From PALSA-911 sp963743035 (GTDB lineage Bacteria > Pseudomonadota > Alphaproteobacteria > Acetobacterales > Acetobacteraceae), in NCBI GenBank assembly GCA_963743035.1, contig CAVUOB010000006.1, forward strand, positions 1-64,000: 64,000 nucleotides of DNA, in the 5' to 3' direction. Positions 35,946 through 44,361 of the stretch are shown here, piece by piece. The position numbers and the translations under genes were made by a program. Within the stretch, counting starts at the first letter, position 1. Each line of letters begins with the position of its first letter. The notes below the pieces were generated by a model that was not told the DNA's origin, made no database searches, and worked only from the letters and a program-made list of their open reading frames with translations.

Positions 35946-36176
35946 GGGCCGAGCAGTAGCGGCTGGGGCGGGCCCGGCCTGCCGATGAAACTTCCATGAC
36001 GACAACGCGTTAGGACAGGATCGCCGCGAGCATTCGCGGCGGTTCTGCCCTGTCTGCGCCGCCGTTTCAGGGCCATGCTGCAACAACCTGTGCGCGTGGA
36101 ACCTCTGGCGAGCGACAACCTCCTGCGGCATTCTTGGCCTGGGCTAAATTCTCCGGCCTGCTGCAAAGGAAATCCC

Positions 36177-37163
36177 ATGGGTCGCTTTCTCGTCACCGGC
36201 GGCGCCGGCTATGTCGGCAGCCACACCGTCCTCGCGCTGACCGAGGCCGGGCATGAGGTCGTGGTATTCGACAATCTCCGCCAGGGCCACGCCGAGGCGC
36301 TGGGTTCCGGCGTGCGCCTGGTCGTCGGCGATCTCGCCGATCCCGCCGCCGTGGATGGCGTGCTGGCCGAGGGGGGATGGGACGGGGTGCTGCATTTCGC
36401 CGCGCTGTCTTTGGTGGGCGAGAGCATGCGCGAGCCGTTCCGCTATCTGCTGGAGAACGGCGTGAACGGCACCAGGCTGATCGAGGCCTGCGTGCGCCAC
36501 GGCGTGCGGCGCTTCGTGCTGTCCTCCACCGCCAACCTGTTCGGCAATCCGACGCGGATTCCGATCCCCGAGGACGCCGAGATCGATCCCGGCTCCCCCT
36601 ATGGCGAGAGCAAGCGGATGCTGGAGCGGGCGCTGCACTGGGCCGACCGCATCCATGGAATGCGCTCGGCGTCGCTGCGCTATTTCAACGCCGCCGGCGC
36701 CGATCCCGGCGGCCGGCTGGGGGAGGACCACAACCCCGAGACCCATCTGATCCCGCTGGTCATCGATGCCGCGCTCGGCCGCCGCCCGGCGCTGGAGGTG
36801 TTCGGCAACGACTACGAGACGCCGGACGGCACCTGCATCCGCGACTACGTGCATGTCATGGACCTGGCCCAGGCGCATCTGCTCGCCCTCGGCTGCCTGG
36901 ACGAGCGCAGCGTGTGCTTCAATCTCGGCAACGGCCAGGGCCACAGCGTGCTGGAGGTGATCGCCGCGGTGGAGCGGGTCAGCGGGCTCCGCGTGCCGTA
37001 TCGCTTCGCGCCGCGGCGGGCGGGCGATCCGCCGGTGCTGGTGGCGTCCTCCGCGCTGATCCGCGCCGAGACCGGCTGGACCCCGCGCTTTCCTGACCTG
37101 CAGGACATCGTGCGCACCGCCTATGAATGGCGGAAGGCGCATCCGAACGGCTACGCGGCCTGA
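36177..37163 (+). CDS. galE: UDP-glucose 4-epimerase
   Basis: 328 residues from ATG 36177 with AAAGGA upstream. The extended SDR fold is intact: GGAGYVGSHT (NAD-binding), DNLRQGH, HFAALSLVGESM, FVLSSTANLFGNP (catalytic Ser/Thr region), YGESKRMLE (catalytic YxxxK), and SLRYFNAAGADPGGRLGEDH, a strong GalE signature. It interconverts UDP-glucose and UDP-galactose for surface polysaccharide. It is monocistronic by spacing. Confidence 0.9.
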   Translation: MGRFLVTGGAGYVGSHTVLALTEAGHEVVVFDNLRQGHAEALGSGVRLVVGDLADPAAVDGVLAEGGWDGVLHFAALSLVGESMREPFRYLLENGVNGTRLIEACVRHGVRRFVLSSTANLFGNPTRIPIPEDAEIDPGSPYGESKRMLERALHWADRIHGMRSASLRYFNAAGADPGGRLGEDHNPETHLIPLVIDAALGRRPALEVFGNDYETPDGTCIRDYVHVMDLAQAHLLALGCLDERSVCFNLGNGQGHSVLEVIAAVERVSGLRVPYRFAPRRAGDPPVLVASSALIRAETGWTPRFPDLQDIVRTAYEWRKAHPNGYAA

Positions 37164-37229
37164 CGGCGCGGCCTTGGAGCAGGATCGCCGCTGATAGACG
37201 CGGCAGTCATGCTCCAGGCCTTTGTTTTA

Positions 37230-37280
37230 GCGAGCAATTCCATCGCTCGGTTGAAGCAACCTCAAGCGATATTGCTCTAT
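37230..37280 (+). repeat. dispersed ~50-bp palindromic repeat, copy A
   Basis: CGAGCAATTCCATCGCTCGG begins a 50-bp unit containing two potential hairpins (GAGC/GCTC and AGC-GATATT-GCT). A copy with about 80% identity lies at 59880-59930 in the same orientation. This copy sits between the 3' ends of galE and an SDR gene, a usual site for REP-type elements. Confidence 0.6.
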
Positions 37281-38110
37281 CCCGGCACGATCGGCAGCGT
37301 GGCGATGCTGCGCCAGGCGGCCGGCGCGCCGGCCTTGGCGGCGGCTTCGGCCGGGGGCAGGGCGGTATCCCAATGGGCGGCGAGGAAGCGCTGGCCGTTG
37401 ATCCCGCCGGCGGCGTCGGAAACCAGATATTGCAGCGGCGGGGCCATGATCTCCGGCTGCAGCATCTTGTCCCGGGCGAAGCCGGATTCCGCCGGCACGA
37501 TGTTGGTGTTGGTGACGCCGCCCGGCACCAGCACGTTGGCGGTGACGCCGGTGCCTTCGAGGTCATAGGCCATCACCGAGGTCAGGGCCTCCGTCGCCGC
37601 CTTGGTGGGGCCGTAGGGCGTGTAGCCGCCGCGGGTCATGGTGCCGAGGCTGGTGGTGACATTGACGATCCGGCCCCAGCCCTGGGCGATCAGCAGCGGC
37701 GCCACCAGCCGCGACAGCAGGAACGGCGCATTGCTGTGCACGGCGATGAAAAGCTGCCATTGCGCCGGCTCCACTTCCCAGAAGCGGATCGGGTTCTTCC
37801 AGTTGTCGGCGCGGATCGTGCCCTGGCCGATGCCGGCATTGTTCACCAGGATGTCCACCCGGCCGAAATGCTTCAGCGTGGCGGCCAGGATATCGGCGAT
37901 GACCGGCTCGTGCGTCAGGTCCGCCTGCATCGTCTGCAGCGCCGCGCCGGCCTGACGCTGGGCGGCGAGATCGGCGAGCTCGTCCAACGGTTCGCGGTCC
38001 CGGTCGACGCCGAGCACGCGGATGCCCACGGCGAGCAGACCGAGCGTCATCGCCCGGCCGATGCCGCGCCCGGCGCCGGTGACGATGGCCACGCGCTGGC
38101 TGGTGTTCAT
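37277..38110 (-). CDS. short-chain dehydrogenase/reductase (SDR)
   Basis: 277 residues. VAIVTGAGRGIGRAMTLGLL is the dinucleotide motif, DILVNNAGIGQG the NNAG motif, and YGPTKAATE the catalytic YxxxK. The active-site Ser sits in NVTTSLGTMT. The C-terminal extension past residue 240 (FLAAHWDTALPPAEAAAKAG) is longer than in minimal SDRs. It oxidises or reduces an alcohol/ketone; the substrate is unknown. Its 3' end runs into the dispersed palindromic repeat. The adjoining ABC importer genes start after it on the same strand and may not be related. Confidence 0.85.
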   Translation of the reverse strand: MNTSQRVAIVTGAGRGIGRAMTLGLLAVGIRVLGVDRDREPLDELADLAAQRQAGAALQTMQADLTHEPVIADILAATLKHFGRVDILVNNAGIGQGTIRADNWKNPIRFWEVEPAQWQLFIAVHSNAPFLLSRLVAPLLIAQGWGRIVNVTTSLGTMTRGGYTPYGPTKAATEALTSVMAYDLEGTGVTANVLVPGGVTNTNIVPAESGFARDKMLQPEIMAPPLQYLVSDAAGGINGQRFLAAHWDTALPPAEAAAKAGAPAAWRSIATLPIVPG

Positions 38111-38148
38111 GGCTGTTTCTCCCCCTTGTTTGAGGGCAGCTTACGGCC

Positions 38149-39246
38149 TCACGCAGGCACGGCAACCGCGGCGTCGGGCGGAAATTCCAGCACGGCGGCG
38201 TCGCCGATCACCGGCGTGGCGGTCGGCGGCGCATAGACCTGCATCAGCAGGTCGCCGACGCGCACGCCGTAGCGCATCATGTTGCCGATGAAACTGGCCT
38301 GTTCTACCTTGCCTGCCATGCGGTTGGCGCCGGGGGCCGCCGCCAGGTCGCCATCCAGCAGCGTGATCGTTTCCGGCCGCACCGACACCGCCACCGCCTG
38401 TCCGGCATGCGCGCCGGCGGGCAGCGCGCACTGCATCAGCGCGCCGCCGGCCAGCCGCACCATGCCGCTTGCGGTGGCTTCCACCACGCCGGGCAGCAGG
38501 TTGGTGGTGCCGACGAAGCCGGCGACGAAGGCGTCCTTCGGGCGGAAATAGATTTCCCGCGGCGGTCCCATCTGCACGATCCGGCCGCGGTTCAGCACCG
38601 CGATCGTGTCCGACATTTCCAGCGCCTCGGCCTGGTCATGCGTGACGTAGACCGTGGTCACGCCGAGCTGGCGCTGCAGGCGCTTGAGCTCGTTGCGCAT
38701 GCCCTCGCGCAGCGCCGCGTCCAGGTTGCTCAGCGGCTCGTCCAGCAGCAGCAGCTTCGGCTGGCGCACGATGGCCCGGGCCAGCGCCACGCGCTGCTGC
38801 TGGCCGCCGGAGAGCTGGGTGGCGGAGCGTGGCCCGAAGCCGGCCAGATCGACGATCGCCAGCGCGTCGCCGACCAGGCGCTGCATCTCCGCGCGGCCGT
38901 AGCTGCGGTCCTTGGCGACGCGCAGCGGGAAGGCGACGTTCTCGAACACGGTCATGTGCGGCCAGATCGCGTAGGACTGGAACACCATGCCGATCTCGCG
39001 CCGGTTCAGCGGCACGGAAATCCCCGCCGCCGCATCGAAGAACACCGAAGGCCCGACGCGGATGACGCCCTCGTCCGGCTCCTCCAGCCCGGCGATGCAG
39101 CGCAATGTTGTGGTCTTGCCGCAGCCGCTCGGCCCGAGCAGCGTGAAGAAATTGCCCGGCGGAAGGGTGAAGGAGGCGTCCTCGATCCCGCTGCCGCTGG
39201 CGTAGAGCTTGCGCAGCCCGGTTACCGACAAGGATGGTTGCTGCAT
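38149..39246 (-). CDS. ABC importer ATPase (Fe3+/spermidine/thiamine class)
   Basis: 365 residues from ATG 39246. It has Walker A GPSGCGKTTTLR, Q-loop MVFQSYAIWPHMTVFENV, signature LSGGQQQRVALARAI, Walker B LLLLDEPLSNLDAALR and the switch His in YVTHDQAEA. The C-terminal TOBE-type domain starts near residue 240 (FVGTTNLLPGVVEATASGMV). It energises the permease whose gene ends 3 bp upstream. The trio solute-binding protein, two-domain permease, ATPase is the standard organisation of iron(III) or phosphonate/thiamine importers. Confidence 0.9.
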   Translation of the reverse strand: MQQPSLSVTGLRKLYASGSGIEDASFTLPPGNFFTLLGPSGCGKTTTLRCIAGLEEPDEGVIRVGPSVFFDAAAGISVPLNRREIGMVFQSYAIWPHMTVFENVAFPLRVAKDRSYGRAEMQRLVGDALAIVDLAGFGPRSATQLSGGQQQRVALARAIVRQPKLLLLDEPLSNLDAALREGMRNELKRLQRQLGVTTVYVTHDQAEALEMSDTIAVLNRGRIVQMGPPREIYFRPKDAFVAGFVGTTNLLPGVVEATASGMVRLAGGALMQCALPAGAHAGQAVAVSVRPETITLLDGDLAAAPGANRMAGKVEQASFIGNMMRYGVRVGDLLMQVYAPPTATPVIGDAAVLEFPPDAAVAVPA

Positions 39247-39248
39247 AC

Positions 39249-40958
39249 TCAATGCCCAAAAGCCCCGCCGCCCTGGCGGCGCGCGGTGAGGTAGAAAAGA
39301 CTGGCGCCGATGGTCATCAGCAGGGTCCAGATCAGGCCGAGCGCGCTCAGCTCGCCGCCCTGGCCGTTGGTCCACAGCTCGAACATCGCCACCGCCATGA
39401 CATGCGATGTCGGTCCCGCCAGCAGGATGGCCATGGACAATTCCTTCGCCGAGATCAGAAAGATGAACAGCCACGCGGAAACCAGCGCCGGCGACAGCAG
39501 CGGGGCGACGATGCGTCGCAGCCGCTGGCCGAGCGTGGCGCCGGACACGCCCGCGGCCTCCTCCAGCTCGCGGTGGATCTGCAGCACGCCGGCATAGGTG
39601 TAGCGCAGGCCGTAGGGCATGTAGCGCACGACATAGGCGATGCAGATCAGCCACAGCGTGCCGTAGATCGGCACCGGCAGTGCCAGCGCCAGCTCCATCA
39701 TCGCCAGGCCCAGCACGATGCCGGGGAATACCAGCGGCATGGTGGCGAGCTGGTCCAGGATGCCGCCGCCCGGCCGGCGCCTGGCGGCTAGCCATCCCGC
39801 AAAGAAGGTCAATGCTACCGCAGCCGTCGCCGCACCGGCGGCCACCATCAGCGTGTTCAGGCCGAGTTGCAGGAACGGCGGCGAGCCCAGCACCGCGGAG
39901 AAATGCTTGGTGGTCAGCAAAGGCAGGAATTTCAGCCGCATCGGCCGCACGAACGGCAGCAGCGAGGTCCATACCAGCGCCAGGATCGGCAGCAGCAGAA
40001 TGATGGTGAAGTTGAACAGGATCAGCCCGCCCGCCGCCCAGCGCCAGCGCCCCAGCCGGAACGGCCGCGGGCGGAAACCCTTGCCGGTGACGCTGGCGTA
40101 GCGCTCGGCATGGCGGGTCAGCCGGCCGTAGAAATACAGCAGCACCGCCACCAGCACGAGCATCAGCACGGCGAAGGCGCTGGCATGGCCGAATTGCGGT
40201 GGCGTCTGCGTCACGCTGGTGAAGATGTCGGTGGTCAGCAGCCGGATGCGGCCGGGCATGCCGATCAGCACCGGCACGTCGAAGGATTCCAGGTTGCGGA
40301 TGAAAACGAACAGCGCCATCGCCAGGATCGCCGGCCCGGCCAGCTTGACCGAGATGCGCCACACCGTCGCCGCCACCGACGCGCCGCTCATGCGCGCGGC
40401 TTCCTCCATCTCCGCGTTCGCGGCGCGGAAGCTGGCGGACAGCATCAGGAACACCAGCGGCGACCAGAGGAAACCCTCCACCAGCACCATGCCCCACATG
40501 GAGAACACGTTGAACAGCATGTCGGTGGCGCCGGTGGCCGAGCGGTAGGCATCGTTGAACGGCCCGTTGCGGCCGAACAGATACAGCCAGGCGCTGACAT
40601 ACAGGATGTACGGCGTGCCCAGCGAGACGATGGTGGTGAGATAGGCCAGCGGCTTCAGCGGCGCGTCCGTGCGTTCCACCACCCAGGCCAGCACGCCGCC
40701 GAACAGCAGCGAGACGACCGTGGCGCAGGCCGCGAAGATCAGCGAGTTTGCCGTGCTGACCAGCAGCGCCGGATCGGCGAAGAGCTGGACGAAATGCCCG
40801 AGCGTCCAGCCCGCCGCCGATCCGTCGGGTGCGGCGATCGTCAGGCTGCCGCGCAGCAGCATCCATACCGGCGGCAGCACCAGGGCGGCCAGCAGCAGGA
40901 TCATCACCAGCGCCAGCGGCGCGCTCGGGTTGCGCAGCGCGCGGGCCGAGGCGCTCAT
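39249..40958 (-). CDS. ABC importer permease, fused two-domain (FbpB/ThiP type)
   Basis: 569 residues with two BinproteinTP_inner domains. Each has its EAA loop: EMEEAARMSGASVAATVWRI near residue 190 and HRELEEAAGVSGATLGQRLR near residue 470. About 12 membrane helices are visible. This internal duplication is typical of Fe3+ (FbpB/SfuB) and thiamine (ThiP) importers. Its ATG overlaps the stop of the solute-binding gene (ATGA, 40955-40958), so translation is coupled. Confidence 0.88.
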   Translation of the reverse strand: MSASARALRNPSAPLALVMILLLAALVLPPVWMLLRGSLTIAAPDGSAAGWTLGHFVQLFADPALLVSTANSLIFAACATVVSLLFGGVLAWVVERTDAPLKPLAYLTTIVSLGTPYILYVSAWLYLFGRNGPFNDAYRSATGATDMLFNVFSMWGMVLVEGFLWSPLVFLMLSASFRAANAEMEEAARMSGASVAATVWRISVKLAGPAILAMALFVFIRNLESFDVPVLIGMPGRIRLLTTDIFTSVTQTPPQFGHASAFAVLMLVLVAVLLYFYGRLTRHAERYASVTGKGFRPRPFRLGRWRWAAGGLILFNFTIILLLPILALVWTSLLPFVRPMRLKFLPLLTTKHFSAVLGSPPFLQLGLNTLMVAAGAATAAVALTFFAGWLAARRRPGGGILDQLATMPLVFPGIVLGLAMMELALALPVPIYGTLWLICIAYVVRYMPYGLRYTYAGVLQIHRELEEAAGVSGATLGQRLRRIVAPLLSPALVSAWLFIFLISAKELSMAILLAGPTSHVMAVAMFELWTNGQGGELSALGLIWTLLMTIGASLFYLTARRQGGGAFGH

Positions 40959-42004
40959 TTCTTCAGCAGCTCGTCCGCGATCTGGGTCCAGCGCGGCAGG
41001 TTCTGCGCCAGTTCGATGGTCATCACCGTCGACTTGAATTTCCCCACCGCCGGCTTCAGCGTCGGGTCCTTCGCTTCCACGAACGGGTCGGCGGGCAGAT
41101 AGTCGCTGTCGCGAAAGATCGTCTGGCCCTCGCGCGACAGGATGAAATCATACAGCAGCCGCGCGGCGTTCGGGTGCGGGGCGTTCTTCAGGATCTGCAG
41201 ATAGTTGTAGGATTCAACCACCGGCTCCATCTTCACCCAGGCGCAGGGCGCACCCTGCTTGGCGCTGATGACGGAATGATAGTTGATGATCATCAGCCCG
41301 ATCGGGTACTGCCCGGCGATCACCTGGTCCAGCACCACCCGCTGCGCCGCCGGCACATAGACCAGGTTCTGCGCGCCGAGCTTGCGCAGATAGGCCATCC
41401 CGTCCGCTTCCCCCATGCTGAGCAGGACCGTGCCCACCAGCCCGGGCGCGCCGTTCACGGTGGGATCGGTGGTGATCGCCATCTTGCCTTTCCATTTCGG
41501 GTCCAGCAGGTCGGCGTAGGTCTTCGGCGCCTCTTTCTCCGATACCATCTCGGTGTTGTAGCCGGTAGTATAGATATAGCTGTTGGCGACGGTCCAGGTG
41601 CCGGCGGGATCGTGCATGCCGGCCGGATAGTCGGACAGGTTCGGCGGCGCATAGGAGGCGATCAGCTCGCGCGGCAGGGCGGCGAAGAGGCCCGAGGAGC
41701 CGTCGAAGATATCCGCCTGCAGCTTGCCGGCGCGGGTCTCGTTGTTGATTTTCAGCGCCACCTCGCCGGCGGTCTGGCGCGAATACTGCACGGTGATGCC
41801 CGGGTATTTCTTCATGAAGGCTTCGGCCACCGGACGGACCAGCTGGTTCACGATCAGCGTCGAATACCAGACCACGCTGCCTTCCTTCTGCGCTGCGGCG
41901 ACCAGCTCCGCATCGGAGGCGCGCGCAAGGCGGGGCAGGGTGGCCGCCAGCGGCAGGGCGAGGGCGCTGCCGATGGCCGTCCTTCGGGTCAGTCCGGTAT
42001 GCAT
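40955..42004 (-). CDS. ABC importer solute-binding protein (Fe3+/small-solute type)
   Basis: 349 residues from ATG 42004, with a Tat-like signal (GLTRRTAIGSALALPLAATL) ending near ARAS. The mature start is ELVAAAQKEGSVVWYSTLIVNQLVRPVAEAFMKKYPGITVQYSR, the usual opening of class-type SBP_bac proteins for iron or 2-aminoethylphosphonate. The Tyr pairs typical of iron sites are not clearly placed, so the solute is open. It is the first gene of a three-gene operon and is divergent from tenA across about 95 bp, which hints at a pyrimidine/thiamine-precursor role. Confidence 0.82.
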   Translation of the reverse strand: MHTGLTRRTAIGSALALPLAATLPRLARASDAELVAAAQKEGSVVWYSTLIVNQLVRPVAEAFMKKYPGITVQYSRQTAGEVALKINNETRAGKLQADIFDGSSGLFAALPRELIASYAPPNLSDYPAGMHDPAGTWTVANSYIYTTGYNTEMVSEKEAPKTYADLLDPKWKGKMAITTDPTVNGAPGLVGTVLLSMGEADGMAYLRKLGAQNLVYVPAAQRVVLDQVIAGQYPIGLMIINYHSVISAKQGAPCAWVKMEPVVESYNYLQILKNAPHPNAARLLYDFILSREGQTIFRDSDYLPADPFVEAKDPTLKPAVGKFKSTVMTIELAQNLPRWTQIADELLKK

Positions 42005-42099
42005 TCTTTCGTTTCCTCTCGAGCCGTGTTTTCGTTCTCCGCTTGTGGCGGAGTTGTCCATCCCATACCACATTGGCCCACCGCCAGAAGGAGCCGGCC

Positions 42100-42811
42100 A
42101 TGCCCGAACCTGTCTCGCCCGATCTGCCCCTTCGGCATGGCCTGTTCGGCCGCCTGCGCCAGGATGCCGGCCCGGATTGGAACCGCTATGTGGACCACCG
42201 CTTCGTTCGCGCGCTGGGCGCTGGCACGTTATCCAAACCGGCTTTCCAGCACTACCTCCGGCAGGATTACCTTTTCCTCATCCAGTTCGCCCGCGCCTAT
42301 GCGCTCGCGGGCTACAAGAGCGCCACGCCCGCCGAGCTCCGCGCCGCCGCCGCCGCCGTTAGCCAATATCGTCGATGTCGAGATGCCGCTGCATGTCGGC
42401 TATTGCGCCGAATGGGGCCTGTCGGAGGCGGACATGCAGGCCGAACCGGAAGCGCTGGAAACCATCGCCTATACCCGCTTCGTGCTGGAACGCGGCCTGG
42501 CCGGCGACCGGCTGGACCTGGAGGCCGCGCTGATCCCCTGCCTGGTCGGCTATGCCGAGATCGCTGCCCGGCTGCGGGCCGACCCGGCGACGCGAACCGA
42601 GGGCAATCCCTATGCCGCCTGGATCGACGCCTATGCCAGCGCGGACTACGTGGCCTTCGCCGCCCGCGCGATCCTGGCCATGGAGGGCATGGGCCAGGCG
42701 CGCGGCGCGCAGGCGCGCTACGCCGATCTGCTCGCCACCTTCCGCGCCGCCTGCCGGCTGGAAGCGGCGTTCTGGGAGATGGGCTGGTCGGCCGGCGGCG
42801 CCGCATGCTGA
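42100..42811 (+). pseudogene. tenA: TenA-family aminopyrimidine hydrolase, frameshifted
   Basis: ATG 42100 with a GAAGGAG site opens GLFGRLRQDAGPDWNRYVDH and FVRALGAGTLSKPAFQHYLRQDYLFLIQFA, the TenA/thiaminase II start. At about 42350, inside a GCC repeat (GCCGCCGCCGCCGCC), the frame must move by one base to continue as NIVDVEMPLHVGYCAEWGLS and onwards to 42811, including ECTRF-like YTRFVLERG and the end LEAAFWEMGWS. One extra base within the repeat therefore splits the gene. TenA salvages pyrimidines from degraded thiamine. It is divergent from the ABC importer and overlaps the next gene. Confidence 0.72.
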
Positions 42812-43221
42812 CGGATCCGATGCGCCGCTTCCTGGACGCGGCGCGCATCGGCCATCTGGCGACCGCGGATGCCGGCGGCGTGCCGCATGTGGTGCCCGTC
42901 TGCTACGCCGTCGAGGGCGGCTCGCTGTATGTCACCATCGACGAGAAGCCGAAGCGGCCGTCGTCCCGGCCGCTGAAGCGCGTGGCCAATATCCTGCAGA
43001 ACCCGAACGTGGCCGTCTGCGTGGACCGCTATGACGAGGACTGGACGCGCCTGGCCTGGGTCATGCTGCGCGGGGAGGCGGAAATCCTGGCCGAAGGCGC
43101 GGAACACGATCGGGCGCAGATCCTGTTGCGCGCGCGCTACCCGCAATACCGGGCCATGCGGATCGAGCCATTGCCGGTGATCGCCTTGCGGATCCGCCGG
43201 GTCACCGGATGGGGCTTATGA
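42805..43221 (+). CDS. PPOX-class F420/FMN-dependent enzyme (TIGR03668-like)
   Basis: 138 residues from ATG 42805, overlapping the tenA stop (42809-42811) by 7 nt, so coupled. The split-barrel signature is clear: FLDAARIGHLATADAGGVPHVVPVCYAV, then TIDEKPKRPSSRPLKRVANI (cofactor-phosphate binding), then ARYPQYRAMRIEPLPVIALRIRRVTGW, the end typical of the TIGR03668 group. It is a cytoplasmic oxidoreductase of unknown substrate. Confidence 0.82.
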   Translation: MLTDPMRRFLDAARIGHLATADAGGVPHVVPVCYAVEGGSLYVTIDEKPKRPSSRPLKRVANILQNPNVAVCVDRYDEDWTRLAWVMLRGEAEILAEGAEHDRAQILLRARYPQYRAMRIEPLPVIALRIRRVTGWGL

Positions 43222-43604
43222 GCGCCAGGGCGATTGTCATGGCGGTTGTCATGGCGGCTTCCGCGGACGGTGAGAATGCGGAGGCCGGGGGTTAAGCCCA
43301 TGGGTAGATCCGCGTGGGGTTGTCGAAAGTCGGAAAATTTGGTTCACTCCTTGCCTGCACTTGGATGACGCCTGCACTTGAAAGACCCGGGCGAACCCGC
43401 CCGCGGAACGGGCGTCGTTCACCGTCCGCCAAAAGGAACAGGCGCGGGGGTGGATGGTGATTCGGTCAGGTGTTCCGCGAGATGGTTGATGACCTGTTCC
43501 AGCACCGGAACCTTACCCGATAGCTTCCGGTTTCTGCATCGCCCGCTTCTGGATTGCCCGTGACGGCCACAGCGGTATCGATACCGCAATTTCCCGGGGA
43601 GCCG
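43222..43604. other. intergenic region upstream of the NADP-oxidoreductase-like gene
   Basis: 383 bp without a supported gene. It contains a direct repeat GCCTGCACTTG 18 bp apart (around 43350-43380) that could be an operator. A minus-strand stretch (VPVLEQVINHLAEHL) looks protein-like over about 30 codons and may be a remnant of a regulator, but it is too short to call. Confidence 0.3.
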
Positions 43605-44354
43605 ATGATGACACAGTATGCACTCGTCGAAATGGATCGCCGCGATATGCTCCGCCTTGCCGGAGCGGCGCTGGCGGCCGCGACCCTGCCGCTTCCGGTT
43701 CGCGCGCAGGGGGCGCCGCCGCTCAAGATCGGCATGATCGGCTCCGGGCGCGAGGGCGGTACGCTCGGCACATTGTGGGCCAAGGCCGGCCACCAGGTGA
43801 TGTTTTCCTCGCGTCATCCGGAGGGGCTGAAAAGCCTCGTCGATGGCATCGGGCCCAATGCGCAGGCCGGCACCGTGGAGCAGGCCGTGGCCTTTGGCGA
43901 TGTCGTGGTGATCGTTGTGCCCTATACCGCGATGCAGCAGATCGGCAAGGATTATGGCGCCGCGCTCGCCGGCAAGGTGCTGGTGTTGGATGTCAGCAAT
44001 CCGATCGCGCAGCGCGACGGCGAAGACCTCGTCAAGCGGGTGAATGAACAGGGTGGTGCCGGCCTTTCCACCGCGAAGATGCTGCCCGGCGCCAGGATCG
44101 TCCGCGCCTTCAATGCGATCGGCTATGGCAAGTTGGCGGCGGATGCGAACCGTGCGAGCGACCGCGTGGGCGTGCCGATCGCCGGCGACGACGAGAAGGC
44201 CATTGCGGTCGCCTCCGGCCTGATCCGGGAGATCGGCTTCGAGCCGGTACTGGTCGGTGGGCTGGCGATGGGAAAATATCTGGTTCCGGGAACGCCGCTG
44301 GGCGGCGAGCACACGCCCGCGGAGATCAAGCAGATCGCCGCGACGCTGCACTGA
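43605..44354 (+). CDS. NADP-binding oxidoreductase (F420:NADP reductase-like) with a signal sequence
   Basis: 249 residues from ATG 43605 (GGGGAG site). A twin-arginine-like signal, MDRRDMLRLAGAALAAATLP, ends near VRAQG. The mature part starts with the dinucleotide fold IGMIGSGREGGTLGTLWAKAGH and SSRHPEGLKSL (NADP-specifying), then VVIVVPYTAMQQIG, RIVRAFNAIGYG and GGLAMGKYLVPGTPLGGEHT. F420:NADP reductase-type proteins are normally cytoplasmic, so the signal peptide is unusual and implies a periplasmic role. It is followed at once by the transporter gene. Confidence 0.75.
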   Translation: MMTQYALVEMDRRDMLRLAGAALAAATLPLPVRAQGAPPLKIGMIGSGREGGTLGTLWAKAGHQVMFSSRHPEGLKSLVDGIGPNAQAGTVEQAVAFGDVVVIVVPYTAMQQIGKDYGAALAGKVLVLDVSNPIAQRDGEDLVKRVNEQGGAGLSTAKMLPGARIVRAFNAIGYGKLAADANRASDRVGVPIAGDDEKAIAVASGLIREIGFEPVLVGGLAMGKYLVPGTPLGGEHTPAEIKQIAATLH

Positions 44355-44361
44355 GCGGCGC

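Noticed and set aside
42005..42099. TPP riboswitch between the importer and tenA
   Set aside because: The gap is about 95 bp and lacks the CUGAGA box, so there is no room or motif for one.
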